Part shown: in pieces, positions 41,501-50,206 of the stretch
How positions within the stretch are numbered: the stretch's first letter is position 1
How the letters are laid out: every line of letters begins with the position of its first letter
Source: Vulcanimicrobiota bacterium
GTDB taxonomy: Bacteria; Vulcanimicrobiota; Vulcanimicrobiia; Vulcanimicrobiales; Vulcanimicrobiaceae
Reading direction: 5' to 3'
NCBI GenBank assembly: GCA_019241305.1
Contig: JAFAXE010000034.1
Span: 1 to 50,711, forward strand
Length of the DNA stretch: 50,711 nt
The notes under the pieces: generated by a model
Told to the model about the DNA's origin: nothing
Seen by the model: the letters and a program-made list of their open reading frames with translations, nothing else
The model's database searches: none
Translations under genes and position numbers: made by a program

Positions 41501-43695
41501 GCGGAAACCGGAACGTCGCCGAGGGAAACCCCAAGGTTTGCGGCGCGCCCGATGCTGCCGGCGGCGACGACGTGTCCGCCAGCGGCCTGGGCCGTCGCAG
41601 CGTAGACGTCCACGTTCGAACCACGCACGCCGACCGTACCGCTCAGCCCGGCCACCTGGATGCCGTTCAAACTCACGCCGGAGAGGCGCGCGCCTTCGAC
41701 CTGCGCGACGATGCGGTCCGGTGTTCGTAGCACACGCAGCGGCACGTCAGCGTTCCCGCTCAGATCGCGTCGCCCAACGACGGCGCCAACTGCGCCAAGA
41801 TCGCCTTGGAATCGGCCGGCGATCGCGAGGTCACTCGAACTTTGACTGCCGTTTCCATCGAACCGTCCCCACGGTCCGCGCGCCGATAGTTGCGAGATAC
41901 CGACGTCGTTCGCGCCTCCGAGTGCGACGAGGTGCGCTTCGTCGATCTCCGTTCCGGCGATGCGCAGCCCAGCGGCATCGGCACGGCCTGAGACCCACAC
42001 CGGCCCGCGCAGCGCAATTTCCGCGGACATGGCGGCATCGAGCCGTCCATCGATCGCCGGGATGGGCGAGAGGTTCAGTCCGGGCAGAGGAGGCGCCGAG
42101 GTGTTGTGCACCACAAGGCCATGCGTGACGAGGGCGACGTCGGTGCGATCGTGCGGCCGATCCAACTGTGCGCGCGCGTAGAGCGAACGGCCATCGGCGA
42201 AGTTGAGCGTCAATGGACCTACGCGTCCGCGTCCGTTGCGATCCACGTCGAAGGTTGCGGCGAGGGCGGCATCCGGAGACGATCCGCTCACGATTCCGCG
42301 GCCATCCAGCCGTTGCGTTCCCGTCAGCAGCGTCGTCGCACGCAACGGCAACGCGGGTGCGAGCTGCGCGAGGTATGGCAGCGTTCGCGGCGGCGCATCG
42401 ACCGACGCCACCAAGACGGGAAGCGGCTGCTGCCCGAGCGTCACGTTACCTTGCGCCCGCACGTCGACCGCGCCGTACGATCCACGCGCTTCGAGTACCG
42501 TCGCGTCGTTTCCAAAGACCGCGACTCTGCCGCTGATGTCGTTCACCGGTACGTTCGAATAGGCCACGCGGTCCGAAGAAAACGCACCGATCGTCAGCGG
42601 ACGGCGCGCATCGCTTTCGACGAGGAGCCGGACGCCGACCCGACCCTGCAGCGGCAGCTGCTCTGCGGCGGGAGATACCTTGAGGAGCGCAGGGAGCGGT
42701 CCCGCCGCCCGCACTCCGAGCCGAAGCTTCGGCTGCGTGATGTCGAACAAACCGCCGGCGATCTCGAGGGGGACTGCGGCGAGCGTTCCGGCGAGGTGCT
42801 GAGTCACGAGCGTCTGTTCCGTCGCATGAAATCTGCCACGCAGGTCGTCGATGGGACGTCCGACGCCGGCAAGCTGTAACCGTCCACGGACGAGCCGAGC
42901 CCCCGCGAACAGACGCCGATCCATCTCGCCCTTGGCGTCGGCAAGCCCGACCGCCAGCACATCGACCGCGTCGAGTTCGCCGGCCAACGCATGTAAGGCA
43001 GGCGCATCGACGACGTAGTTGACGATCGGGGCCGCGGCTAGGCGTGCCGCCGTCCAATGCTGCCGCTCGTAACCGCGCTCCTCGTTGAATTTGGCGGCAC
43101 CTTTTAAAGGAAAGCGGCCACCGGGTTCGACGAAGACGGCCGAGACGTCATAGCGCGATGGAACGTGTGGATGCAGGTGAGCGTCGAGGTTCAACGATTC
43201 GAGACGAAAGTGCCGCGCATCCGCGTAGTGCCGCGTCAGATCCACGATGTCGACGGTTCCACCGACGATCGCGACGTCGGCGTTGAAAGGAGGCGCCGGG
43301 TGCGCGGGGTTGCCCCCTTGTTGCGGCAGCGGAATGTTCCACGTTCCATCACGGCGGTGAAGGACGGAAAGGCGAGGACGGTCGAGGCGCAGAGAAACGA
43401 GACCGTACAGCCGCCGCGACCCTGGCAGCAAGTCGCGAAGGTTATATCGCACGTCAAGTCGGTCGGCGCTCAGCACGGGCTCGCCTTCGCGGGTGCGCAA
43501 GACGAACTGTTGGATGTTCGCATGCGTCGCGGAGACGGACAGGTGGCCGGTCGACGCGACGTAGCCCATCGGCGCAACGAGCATCGAAAGTGCCGCGCGG
43601 GCCCCAAGTGGCCACGTGAGCACGACGGCCAGGATGGCGAGCGCGACGACCGCGACGGCCGCCCCCGCGATCCGTATCCAGGCAGCACGTGCCAT
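38548..43695 (-). CDS. tamB: TamB-like translocation/assembly module protein (DUF490)
   Basis: A 1715-residue envelope-spanning protein. One N-terminal membrane segment (about 9-30) is followed by a very long array of beta strands with repeats of AsmA/TamB style. The C-terminal DUF490 region contains GGSVDFYRSFQLQRGTVRFNP, then Y-A-E-A-T-T and ASDPYYDRSQILGLLLG, as in TamB. The end (SFGIEAHPRPG ... GWTFVLQKRFW) resembles the terminal strands, then a Pro/Ala/Thr tail. TamB-like proteins form hydrophobic grooves that carry phospholipid between membranes or help insert outer-membrane proteins. No tamA/bamA gene is adjacent. The DUF3810 gene lies 64 bp upstream on the same strand. Confidence 0.93.
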   Translation of the reverse strand: MARAAWIRIAGAAVAVVALAILAVVLTWPLGARAALSMLVAPMGYVASTGHLSVSATHANIQQFVLRTREGEPVLSADRLDVRYNLRDLLPGSRRLYGLVSLRLDRPRLSVLHRRDGTWNIPLPQQGGNPAHPAPPFNADVAIVGGTVDIVDLTRHYADARHFRLESLNLDAHLHPHVPSRYDVSAVFVEPGGRFPLKGAAKFNEERGYERQHWTAARLAAAPIVNYVVDAPALHALAGELDAVDVLAVGLADAKGEMDRRLFAGARLVRGRLQLAGVGRPIDDLRGRFHATEQTLVTQHLAGTLAAVPLEIAGGLFDITQPKLRLGVRAAGPLPALLKVSPAAEQLPLQGRVGVRLLVESDARRPLTIGAFSSDRVAYSNVPVNDISGRVAVFGNDATVLEARGSYGAVDVRAQGNVTLGQQPLPVLVASVDAPPRTLPYLAQLAPALPLRATTLLTGTQRLDGRGIVSGSSPDAALAATFDVDRNGRGRVGPLTLNFADGRSLYARAQLDRPHDRTDVALVTHGLVVHNTSAPPLPGLNLSPIPAIDGRLDAAMSAEIALRGPVWVSGRADAAGLRIAGTEIDEAHLVALGGANDVGISQLSARGPWGRFDGNGSQSSSDLAIAGRFQGDLGAVGAVVGRRDLSGNADVPLRVLRTPDRIVAQVEGARLSGVSLNGIQVAGLSGTVGVRGSNVDVYAATAQAAGGHVVAAGSIGRAANLGVSLGDVPVSAIPGGGALHGGTVTAIASVSGDTSSPEVNGGVALQGASLRGLPLDATTNLSFGGGRLLLRDATAIAGGIVANGDGTVSGIGAAAPRLNLHASADGVDLRNVQRVAGIRSTVPFEGSVDADVAVRGTGAQPVVNGRLIRGSGSVNGLAFFDLGADVSASRSSAVVRSGGVTVGSTRVGVSGAVAPELRRVRIVAPHANLADFNDYFDPADTLGGRGSLDVALTQSNAGLSTRGHVEIANARYRRFALGTTSAAWHTRGRQIQANANVRGDAGTLTLAASALLPAHDPLRDPLDRVPLDVRTTARDFNLSTWLPAAGMYAPIVGFVDAQAEVHGVPRTAAARGSVAVRDAFVYKIPLQRASLAAEAHRGRVSLSQAVVSLPNLSVTANGSFGLRPIDPLDVRAVVTSPDIGALTQTLSGKKLDAAGELSAQLHLTGTPRTPRIENTVDLTDARYAKLAVRRVHAALALDDRWAALDDAVVDFNHGTVRANLHAPFDLRHPGLRANAPISGGLQLVRLDLADFGPLLSNDTTLKGLLDGQIRITGTTHAPQTTGTLALNGGYYASSLLRSPVENMRATLALHNETARLSDVHANIGRGSIDGNAVASIADLHDPARTLAFRGAAVAKNVQIDAPKYIRGTIDGGLNLSRAGGGPVQVAGNIVIPSARVPLSALYNPAPSKAPAQAPPPIGFDLDVTAGNDVRVQSGQVDVGGQGSVHVGGTLAAPTLAGVIRATGGSVDFYRSFQLQRGTVRFNPQNGIMPTVYAEATTRVPEPETYVTLTVSGLAPDALNVQLASDPYYDRSQILGLLLGAQQLGAVNGLPTYSSTAPNAAEIAQSFAETALTQQFTRQILEPLSAQVGRGLGLNQFAINYDPYGGFGTSARKSLGQRIDAVWAQTFSYPSRQSFGIEAHPRPGTAVQLTFFQQQGTGRFDPQIYATSTNPALTASQPTGGTSGWTFVLQKRFWGGKVKPKPSPAPATTAATSPSP

Positions 43696-43759
43696 CGCCT
43701 GTGATGTACCCGTTGCCGCAAACCCCTAGTCCACGAATTGGAGGGCTTGGCTACTCCCT

Positions 43760-44803
43760 TCAGCGCACGAGCGGCAATCCGTGCGCGTCATAGGTCGCCC
43801 CCGCCATCCACTGCACGAAGTCCCTGTAGCTCTGGATCCCATGCGTCACGCGATTGGCGCGCAAATAGCGGTCATAGGCGGCGGCCTGCGCGCGCGCAAC
43901 TGTAGGGTTGATTTGCATACGCAACCGCCGCTCGATCGCGAGGATATCGCGCACGACTTGCGGCTTCACCCGCTCCGTGACATGGACATCGCGGCCCAGG
44001 TTAAACCACACCAGCAGCCACCCCGAATACCGGGCCAGCGGATGCGACGAATTGATGCACGTGAGCACCGCGACGTAGTTTGCCTCCGCTTCGTCGGCGA
44101 AACCGGCGACATGGGCCCACTCGTGCGCGAATGTTGCGGGACGCTCGAAGAAAAACTGCTTCGAGTACAGGTTGACCTCATGCGTCCACGGATCCATGAA
44201 GCCGGCGTCCCCCGTGTATCCCAGCATGAAGTTGAAGATCGTCGGTTTGACCCGGGGCCGTGAAATCGGATCCGTATCACCCAACCGCTTAATCGCAGCG
44301 TCGAAGGTCGAATCGAGCGAGGCAAAGATGTCAGCTTGAGCGCCTTCTTCCGCGTGGGCTCCGGCAACATTTGCGGAGAGCATGCGCGCGACGCGATTGC
44401 CGAAGGCATCGACGTGCGCCTGATCAACGGCTCCCGCTTGTACGATGACTTTGTGGGCAACGGGGACCCGATGGTAGTTCAGGCCCCACAAACCATAAAA
44501 CCACAGATAGACGAGCGCAACGGCGGCGGCCGTACCGGTGACGAGCCCGACAAGCCGGCGCCCACGCCCGGTTCTGTGCTGCAGCGTACGAAACCACCAC
44601 AGAACGAGCGCCAAAAGCACGATGACGAGCAGCGCATCGCCAAGCGCGAATGGTACGAGATCCGTCACCGCACGTGCGGCACGGTCGAGTGCTGGATAGA
44701 CGCCGTTGGTGTAGTGCCGCTCGACCCACTCCGCCGGCGGACGCAACATGGCGAGCGCGACCGCCACGATGATCGCGACCGCATCGAAGGCAAAAGCGCG
44801 CAC
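43760..44803 (-). CDS. DUF3810 family membrane protein with a metallopeptidase-like HEWAH motif
   Basis: 347 residues. Three membrane segments (about 8-20, 52-72 and 86-106) precede a domain on one side of the membrane. HEWAH at 227-231, followed by G-F-A-D-E-A-E-A-N, gives a zincin-type H-E-x-x-H plus a downstream Glu that could be the third zinc ligand. DUF3810 proteins have exactly this layout, but no function is established. The start is GTG. It is divergent from the Nudix gene and lies upstream of tamB on the same strand. Confidence 0.9.
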   Translation of the reverse strand: MRAFAFDAVAIIVAVALAMLRPPAEWVERHYTNGVYPALDRAARAVTDLVPFALGDALLVIVLLALVLWWFRTLQHRTGRGRRLVGLVTGTAAAVALVYLWFYGLWGLNYHRVPVAHKVIVQAGAVDQAHVDAFGNRVARMLSANVAGAHAEEGAQADIFASLDSTFDAAIKRLGDTDPISRPRVKPTIFNFMLGYTGDAGFMDPWTHEVNLYSKQFFFERPATFAHEWAHVAGFADEAEANYVAVLTCINSSHPLARYSGWLLVWFNLGRDVHVTERVKPQVVRDILAIERRLRMQINPTVARAQAAAYDRYLRANRVTHGIQSYRDFVQWMAGATYDAHGLPLVR

Positions 44804-44844
44804 GCGCGTCCTCGGTGCGTCGGCGCGGGCGGCGTGTCCTTCCC

Positions 44845-45444
44845 GTGAACGAGACAGGCTCGGGCGGGCAGGCCGCCGTCGTCATTCCGCTCATCGCAAC
44901 GCCGCGCCCGGCGATGCTGTTCGTGCGGCGGGGCGCACATTTGCGGCGCAACGCAGGACAGATCGGATTCCCGGGCGGCCTCATCGAGGCAAAGGATAAC
45001 GACGATCGCTTACGGACGGCGCTACGCGAGCTCCAGGAAGAGCTTGGAATCCCCGAGAGCGGGATCGCGATCGTTCACCGGCTTCCAGAAGCGCAACTCA
45101 TCCGGCGTGGGATGCGCGTCACACCCTTCGTCGGGGTGATGGAAGTACTACCGCCTCTGCGAATCGATGCGGACGAGCTGGACGGCGCCGTGTGTATCCC
45201 GCTGGCAGCAATTCTTGCTCCCGGCGCATTGCACGAAGGGATCGAGACGTTCGCGGGACTTCGCATCCCGACGTGGCAGTTCGATTACGAAACGACGCAT
45301 ATCTGGGGGGCGACGGCGCGCATCCTGCGCATGCTGCTCGAAGCGGTAGCAGAAAATGCCGGGTTGCGCGCGACGTTACAGCGTCGCGGAATCACTTTTG
45401 TGCCGAGCCCTGCGGTCCCCATGAGACGCCCGTCGGGACCTTGA
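44845..45444 (+). CDS. Nudix hydrolase, CoA pyrophosphatase (NudL/YeaB) type
   Basis: A 199-residue enzyme likely to split CoA into 4'-phosphopantetheine and adenosine 3',5'-bisphosphate. The segment LRRNAGQIGFPGG at 33-45 matches the CoA-pyrophosphatase signature that precedes the Nudix box, and RELQEELGI at 61-69 completes the box with its metal-binding glutamates. The GTG at 44845 is preferred over one at 44815, which would leave almost no room for promoters between this gene and the divergent DUF3810 gene. Its last 53 bases overlap the 3' end of the convergent lipoprotein gene. Confidence 0.92.
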   Translation: MNETGSGGQAAVVIPLIATPRPAMLFVRRGAHLRRNAGQIGFPGGLIEAKDNDDRLRTALRELQEELGIPESGIAIVHRLPEAQLIRRGMRVTPFVGVMEVLPPLRIDADELDGAVCIPLAAILAPGALHEGIETFAGLRIPTWQFDYETTHIWGATARILRMLLEAVAENAGLRATLQRRGITFVPSPAVPMRRPSGP

Positions 45445-47590
45445 CGCTGGAACCCGAGACGACGGCGACTGGGGCGCTGGCCGAATCGTTGATATGCACG
45501 CCTCGCAAATTTTCCGGATAGACCGCGATCTGTCCAACCGGTTTCTTCCCGAGTGTCGCAAGACACTGCGCATCGCAGCTGAGCCCTGCCGGCTCGGCGA
45601 CGTAGATAAAGCCGCCCCCAACGGCAAGCCGGTCCGCGAACTGCGCGCCCGCGGCTGCGTTGCCGGGCCACTGGTCGCCACCGACGACGAGAACGGGCTG
45701 CAAGTTCACCGGCCCGCTTCCCAGCAATTGGGAGAGGTCGTACGCGGTGAGAAACTCATGCGCCGTACCGTCCTTGCATAGGCTGCCATTCGAAACCGGC
45801 GACGGAGTTGCGGACGGATTGGCATTGCAAATCGCCGCCGGAGGATAGTAGGGCGGATAGCGCTGACTCGGTGAGATGTACAGCGTCTGCTGCGTCGGGT
45901 AATTCAACACGAACAATACGTTGCCGTCAACCCAGAGCGCCAGCGGATAGTTTGAGAGCCGATTCGCGTCGGCGGGTCCGTAGTTTTGTGAGTACGGTGT
46001 GATTCCGGCGACCCAGGCGGCGTTGACCGTCGGAGGGCCGCTCGACGGTTCGGTCGCCAGCGTGAGGCCGACGATGTCGAAATGGAACAGGTTATCAGAG
46101 ACTGCGGGGTAATAGGCCGTTCCCCGGCCGTCCAGCGCCATGGTTTGTCCAAGCTGTTGCTGCGAGTTGATCGCATACGTGACGAACGTCCCCGGCGCGA
46201 TCACGTTTTGACCGCACTGCGATACCCCTGGCGTTAAGAAACATGTCGGCGCGCCACTCGTCTGGCCGAGCGCGGCAGCCTGAATTGCCTTCTGCCCGCG
46301 CAGACGGTACTCGTATAGGTACAGGTTTTGACTTCCATCGGAAGCGTCGAGATACTGAAGGGTCGGATCGTAGGCCAAGCCGTTGAACGTGTTCACGTTG
46401 GCATCGGAGGTGACGTAGGTTGCGCTCGGGGACGCCGTTCCGACGGCGGAGGGAGCCAGCGCATAGAACGTTTCCCTTGCACCCTTCTTCGCGCACGCGT
46501 CCCCCGTCCCGACGAGCGCGTTCCCCGAACCGTCGAAACTGAGCCCGGAAGTCCCTAACAGCACGAAGTCGATCGACGGGGCGTTGCGCAACTGCGGTTT
46601 GCAACCGAGGGCACCGCCGAAGGATCGCCGCAACGCGTACGTCGAGGGATTGAACTCGTCGACCGTGTTATCGGCAGCGTTCAGCACGTAAAGATCGCTG
46701 GGACCGTGCGTTCCGGTCGGGGTGGGCGTGGGTGCCGGAACGACGGCAAGATTCTGGCGCGCGACGATGGGCTTACCGCCGGAATCTTGGCTCGACGCCG
46801 AGAGCGTCCCGGAGACGAGTTGTGTGGAGCCGTTATATCGTACATGAACCACCGAGCTTTGCGTCTCCGGCCCGGGGAGCACGATCGATGCACCTTGCGA
46901 GGTCCCGTAGGAGACTTGAAACTGTGGAGCGGGCGATGACTGCACGGTTATAGGGACCGCGTACTGCGTGTTTCCGATGATGATTGCACCGGCCGCGTCG
47001 TAGGCGACCACGTATACGGTCGCGGTTGCGGCAGAGCCGACGTAAAAGGTGTTCGGAGTGACGGCGAGGCTCAAGCTCGCCACGAAGCCACCGACACTCA
47101 GCGCCGTACCGCCGATCGTGCCAGCATTGCCGGAACTGGTTACGGTCAGCGGAACGAGTCCCTGTGAGACGATTGCACCATTCGCGTCGGTGCCGGCATA
47201 GGTCGTTACCGCGAAGGCGTCCGTCCCAACAGCAGCGGGGACGCCCGCAATCGTCACGGTGCACCCTGATGTTCCAACGCAGGCAGACGGCACGTTCCCG
47301 ACGCTCGCCGGTGGAGTCTGCTGCAACGCATTGCCATTGACCGTCGCGAGCTGAATCCCGATCGATTGCGTCCTCGAGGAGACGTACACGGTGTCGCGCG
47401 TTTTTCTGATATGCGCAAGGGAGCTTGCCTTCGGAATGATGACCCGAAAGGTCACCGTCGCGTTGAGCTGCGGATTCTGCCCTTGCCCTCCATTGGAATC
47501 GCCGCTGGGCGTTACGCGGGCGCCACCTGAGCAAGCAGCAGCGCTCGCAACCAGCAGCAGAATCCCTACAGCTGCGTAAGAACCACGCAT
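45392..47590 (-). CDS. Large surface or periplasmic lipoprotein with N-terminal beta-sandwich and beta-propeller-like region
   Basis: 732 residues. The lipoprotein signal ends AAAC (Cys20). Residues 40-270 contain a beta-rich module opening ATVTFRVIIPKA, with TQSIGIQL and several VxVSY/TVYVVAYD strands. A Pro/Thr linker (PAPTPTPTG) separates it from residues 290-732, which show NHL/SMP-like strands (DLYVLNAADNTVDEFNP, GNALVGTGD, LYLYEYRL) typical of a propeller. The ATG is preceded by GGAGG with eight-base spacing. It is the third lipoprotein downstream of the TonB-dependent receptor end, 19 bp after the second. Ligand binding at the cell surface is a reasonable guess, not shown. Confidence 0.82.
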   Translation of the reverse strand: MRGSYAAVGILLLVASAAACSGGARVTPSGDSNGGQGQNPQLNATVTFRVIIPKASSLAHIRKTRDTVYVSSRTQSIGIQLATVNGNALQQTPPASVGNVPSACVGTSGCTVTIAGVPAAVGTDAFAVTTYAGTDANGAIVSQGLVPLTVTSSGNAGTIGGTALSVGGFVASLSLAVTPNTFYVGSAATATVYVVAYDAAGAIIIGNTQYAVPITVQSSPAPQFQVSYGTSQGASIVLPGPETQSSVVHVRYNGSTQLVSGTLSASSQDSGGKPIVARQNLAVVPAPTPTPTGTHGPSDLYVLNAADNTVDEFNPSTYALRRSFGGALGCKPQLRNAPSIDFVLLGTSGLSFDGSGNALVGTGDACAKKGARETFYALAPSAVGTASPSATYVTSDANVNTFNGLAYDPTLQYLDASDGSQNLYLYEYRLRGQKAIQAAALGQTSGAPTCFLTPGVSQCGQNVIAPGTFVTYAINSQQQLGQTMALDGRGTAYYPAVSDNLFHFDIVGLTLATEPSSGPPTVNAAWVAGITPYSQNYGPADANRLSNYPLALWVDGNVLFVLNYPTQQTLYISPSQRYPPYYPPAAICNANPSATPSPVSNGSLCKDGTAHEFLTAYDLSQLLGSGPVNLQPVLVVGGDQWPGNAAAGAQFADRLAVGGGFIYVAEPAGLSCDAQCLATLGKKPVGQIAVYPENLRGVHINDSASAPVAVVSGSSVKVPTGVSWGPQGSAQK

Positions 47591-47609
47591 TACGGAAACC
47601 TCCGATCGA

Positions 47610-48878
47610 TCATTCCGCTATCGAGTTCACAAGCACGAGGCCGTACGTCCCGTCGAAGACGTAGGTAAAGCGAGGGCTCGATCCGTTCGGGCTGAGCGGC
47701 ACAGGTGAGAGCGACGTCGCGGCGGCGTGACGCAGATCATCGGTGGCAGAAAACTGTCCGCCGGACAGCCCCTGTGTGAGGGTGACGGTGACTTTGCTGA
47801 CCGTGTCGACGAAGGTCTGAGCATCCGTACTGACTGCACCGTTTGGCAGGTAGATTGCGCCGTCACGGGGACTGTTGCCGAAGTTCGTCGCCTCGAGGCC
47901 GGAGACGAGCGGTGCGAATTGCCAGTCGACCTTTCCAGGACCCAGGAACGCCCCGCCGCTCGCGAGGGCGAGCGGAAGCGTGTCAAGTGCGTAGAGGGGC
48001 GAGCGGTGCTGCGCGGCATACGAAAAGGCGCCGCCGCTCGGGACGACGGTCACGTCCAGCGTGTCGATGGTCCCAAGGTTCTGTGCCACGCCGAGATTCG
48101 AATACGGCAAAAAACCGGGATTCGTCGTGACGATGCTGGCCGTGCCGGTCTGCGACGTTGCTCTGCCGTCCTCGACCGTGGCATAAAAGTCGCTGACGAA
48201 CGACTGACCTTGCCCGACCGGCGGCGGATTGGGTAGCGGGAATGCCAGGGGAAACGTTGCCGGAAACCGTCCTGGACCGGGTGGGACGAGCGCCGGCGAT
48301 TGCGAGGGGTCGTACCGATCGAGCCGCGTGTCAATGTTCGCCTGCCCGTCGCCGTCGGCATAGACGTCCGCCGAGACGACGTCGAATTCCGCGACGGCGC
48401 GGTGCAAAAACGTGACCGCGTAACCAATCCCCGCCTGGGGGCCGGCGCTCAGCGGCCGCGGAACGTCGGAGTAATACATTTCGACGACGGCGTATGGCGC
48501 CTGACCGCATTTGATGTCACCCGCTGGATAGAACGCCGTGATGACCACCGCATTCTGCCCTGAAAGATCAGGCGTCGCGCTCTGGGCGGTTTGCGTGGCG
48601 GCATCACAGCGCGGTTGCGGCTGCGGGACCGGCTTGGCGAGGACCGGACCGATCCCGGGACGCAGAAACTCCGCGTAGTACCGAACCGTTTTGAAGGACC
48701 CGAGCGCCAGGGCCAGGGAGCCTCGTGAAGCGTTCGCGACGGCGACGACTGCGCCGGTTGGACTCGGCATCGGCGCCGTCGCGACGCTCCCCGTCGATCC
48801 CCCGCTACACCCCGCGGCGAGCACAGCGGCGGCGACGATGGATCCCGCTGCGGCGCGTCGTTGTCGGCGACGCATCAC
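47610..48878 (-). CDS. Lipoprotein of unknown function (422 residues)
   Basis: Signal with lipobox AAGC at about residue 24 (GCSGGSTG follows), then a short linker. The mature part is beta-rich with many Gly, Ser, Pro and few Lys, and contains two motifs of acidic type that may bind calcium (DVYADGDGQANIDTRLDRYD). I do not recognise a family. The start is GTG, directly followed by an ATG; the stop of the upstream lipoprotein gene overlaps it by four bases, so the two are translationally coupled. It is the middle gene of three lipoproteins. Confidence 0.78.
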   Translation of the reverse strand: MMRRRQRRAAAGSIVAAAVLAAGCSGGSTGSVATAPMPSPTGAVVAVANASRGSLALALGSFKTVRYYAEFLRPGIGPVLAKPVPQPQPRCDAATQTAQSATPDLSGQNAVVITAFYPAGDIKCGQAPYAVVEMYYSDVPRPLSAGPQAGIGYAVTFLHRAVAEFDVVSADVYADGDGQANIDTRLDRYDPSQSPALVPPGPGRFPATFPLAFPLPNPPPVGQGQSFVSDFYATVEDGRATSQTGTASIVTTNPGFLPYSNLGVAQNLGTIDTLDVTVVPSGGAFSYAAQHRSPLYALDTLPLALASGGAFLGPGKVDWQFAPLVSGLEATNFGNSPRDGAIYLPNGAVSTDAQTFVDTVSKVTVTLTQGLSGGQFSATDDLRHAAATSLSPVPLSPNGSSPRFTYVFDGTYGLVLVNSIAE

Positions 48879-50206
48879 AGCAGCGGATACTGTTGGTGAA
48901 CCACCGGGCTCGCTGCCGTCAGGTCGGCGGTTCCATGATGGCCGTCGCCGTTCGTGATCGCCGGCGAAGCGGTCTTACTCTGCGGATATGACGCTTCGTA
49001 CGCGGGATAGTCGAAGCCGACGGCGGTCAAGCTGTATGCCGCACTGACGGTTCCGTACTTCTGCGTATCGGCGGCGGTGCAAAACGTATGTAACGGCGTC
49101 CCGTGTGCATCCGGCGGTCCTAAATCGTTCTTGAAAAAGAGCGACGAGCGCCCCGGCCGCTTCACGACGATCCCGTACTGCTGGTCCGGAATCGCGGAGT
49201 TCGTCGATTGCACGCCGTCGCAGCGCGTGGTCGAGGCGAGCACGATCGTCTCGGCAATTCCGGACGGTACGGAAACATCGACGAAGGCGCTTCCGTCCGG
49301 CTGAATGCGCAAGACCGGCTGCGGCATTTGAGGAAGCGGATGAGCGACGGCGGACGCGGGTAGCTGCGCGGAAGCGTTGACGCTGGTATATGAGGTGCCG
49401 TCGGCGTTGGCGGGGACGGCAACGCTCAACGCGTACGCGCCCGAGGCCGGCGGCGTCGCGAAATCAGTAAAGCCGAGCGGAAAGCCCGGGAAGCCAACCG
49501 GATTCCCATAGCCCTGCGGCGATGGCCAGGCCGGTGGACCACCGTAGTAGTGCGTCGCGACCAGCGTGGTGATATGTGGTTCGCAGCCGATGACCGTCGG
49601 TATGCCGCCAAACAGCGGTAGCAGCAATCCGCTGTAACGTACAGCGTTGAACGCATAGACGCCGCTTCCAATCGTTGGAACATCCTGCTGCGGCACGATG
49701 CCGAAGCAATTCGCGACCGTGGGGATGCGAGGCAAGACCGTCATGTTGGGCTGCTGGGCAACGATGTTGACGGGAGCGAAGCCGTCGCCATAGACGCCCA
49801 CGAGCGACGTAAAGAGGGAACCGTCGATCGTTTGCGCGAGCGGCCCGAACTGCGGAATGAGGTTCAGCCACAGACTCGCCTGCATCACTTGCTGCGGCGT
49901 GAGACCGTAGATGCTGTTCTTCGGAACGCCGGCGAGGCCGCCGGAGAAGTCAGCAGGTCCAGAGAGCGACGGCGTGTTTGCCACCGTCGCCGGCTGTCCG
50001 TTTGGTTGCCGGAACGTCGCGACGACGTTGAGCCCGACGTACGGCGCCCCGCTTTGCTGCGCCAGTGTCGCCGTCCCGACGGACAGCTGCAGTGTATCGG
50101 AGGAAACAGAAACTTGCGTGACCGTCGGCAGCCTTCCGACTTGCGCGGTACTGCAGCCAAACGCGATGAGCGCGGCGACGCCAACCGATGCGCCGCGAGC
50201 AATCAC
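48875..50206 (-). CDS. Lipoprotein of unknown function (443 residues), first of three
   Basis: The GTG at 50206 overlaps the stop of the TonB-dependent receptor gene (GTGA) and begins a clear lipoprotein signal ending AFGC (about Cys18). The frame is open 113 codons further upstream but that part is antisense or out-of-frame receptor sequence. The mature protein is beta-rich with Gly/Pro-rich loops. It shows a first region of SVSSDTLQLSVG / VGLNVVATFRQPNG strands, then a conserved-looking centre with GVYGDGF and FGIVPQQD. No family is recognised. Its coupling to a receptor gene suggests it forms the surface partner of that receptor. Confidence 0.76.
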   Translation of the reverse strand: MIARGASVGVAALIAFGCSTAQVGRLPTVTQVSVSSDTLQLSVGTATLAQQSGAPYVGLNVVATFRQPNGQPATVANTPSLSGPADFSGGLAGVPKNSIYGLTPQQVMQASLWLNLIPQFGPLAQTIDGSLFTSLVGVYGDGFAPVNIVAQQPNMTVLPRIPTVANCFGIVPQQDVPTIGSGVYAFNAVRYSGLLLPLFGGIPTVIGCEPHITTLVATHYYGGPPAWPSPQGYGNPVGFPGFPLGFTDFATPPASGAYALSVAVPANADGTSYTSVNASAQLPASAVAHPLPQMPQPVLRIQPDGSAFVDVSVPSGIAETIVLASTTRCDGVQSTNSAIPDQQYGIVVKRPGRSSLFFKNDLGPPDAHGTPLHTFCTAADTQKYGTVSAAYSLTAVGFDYPAYEASYPQSKTASPAITNGDGHHGTADLTAASPVVHQQYPLL

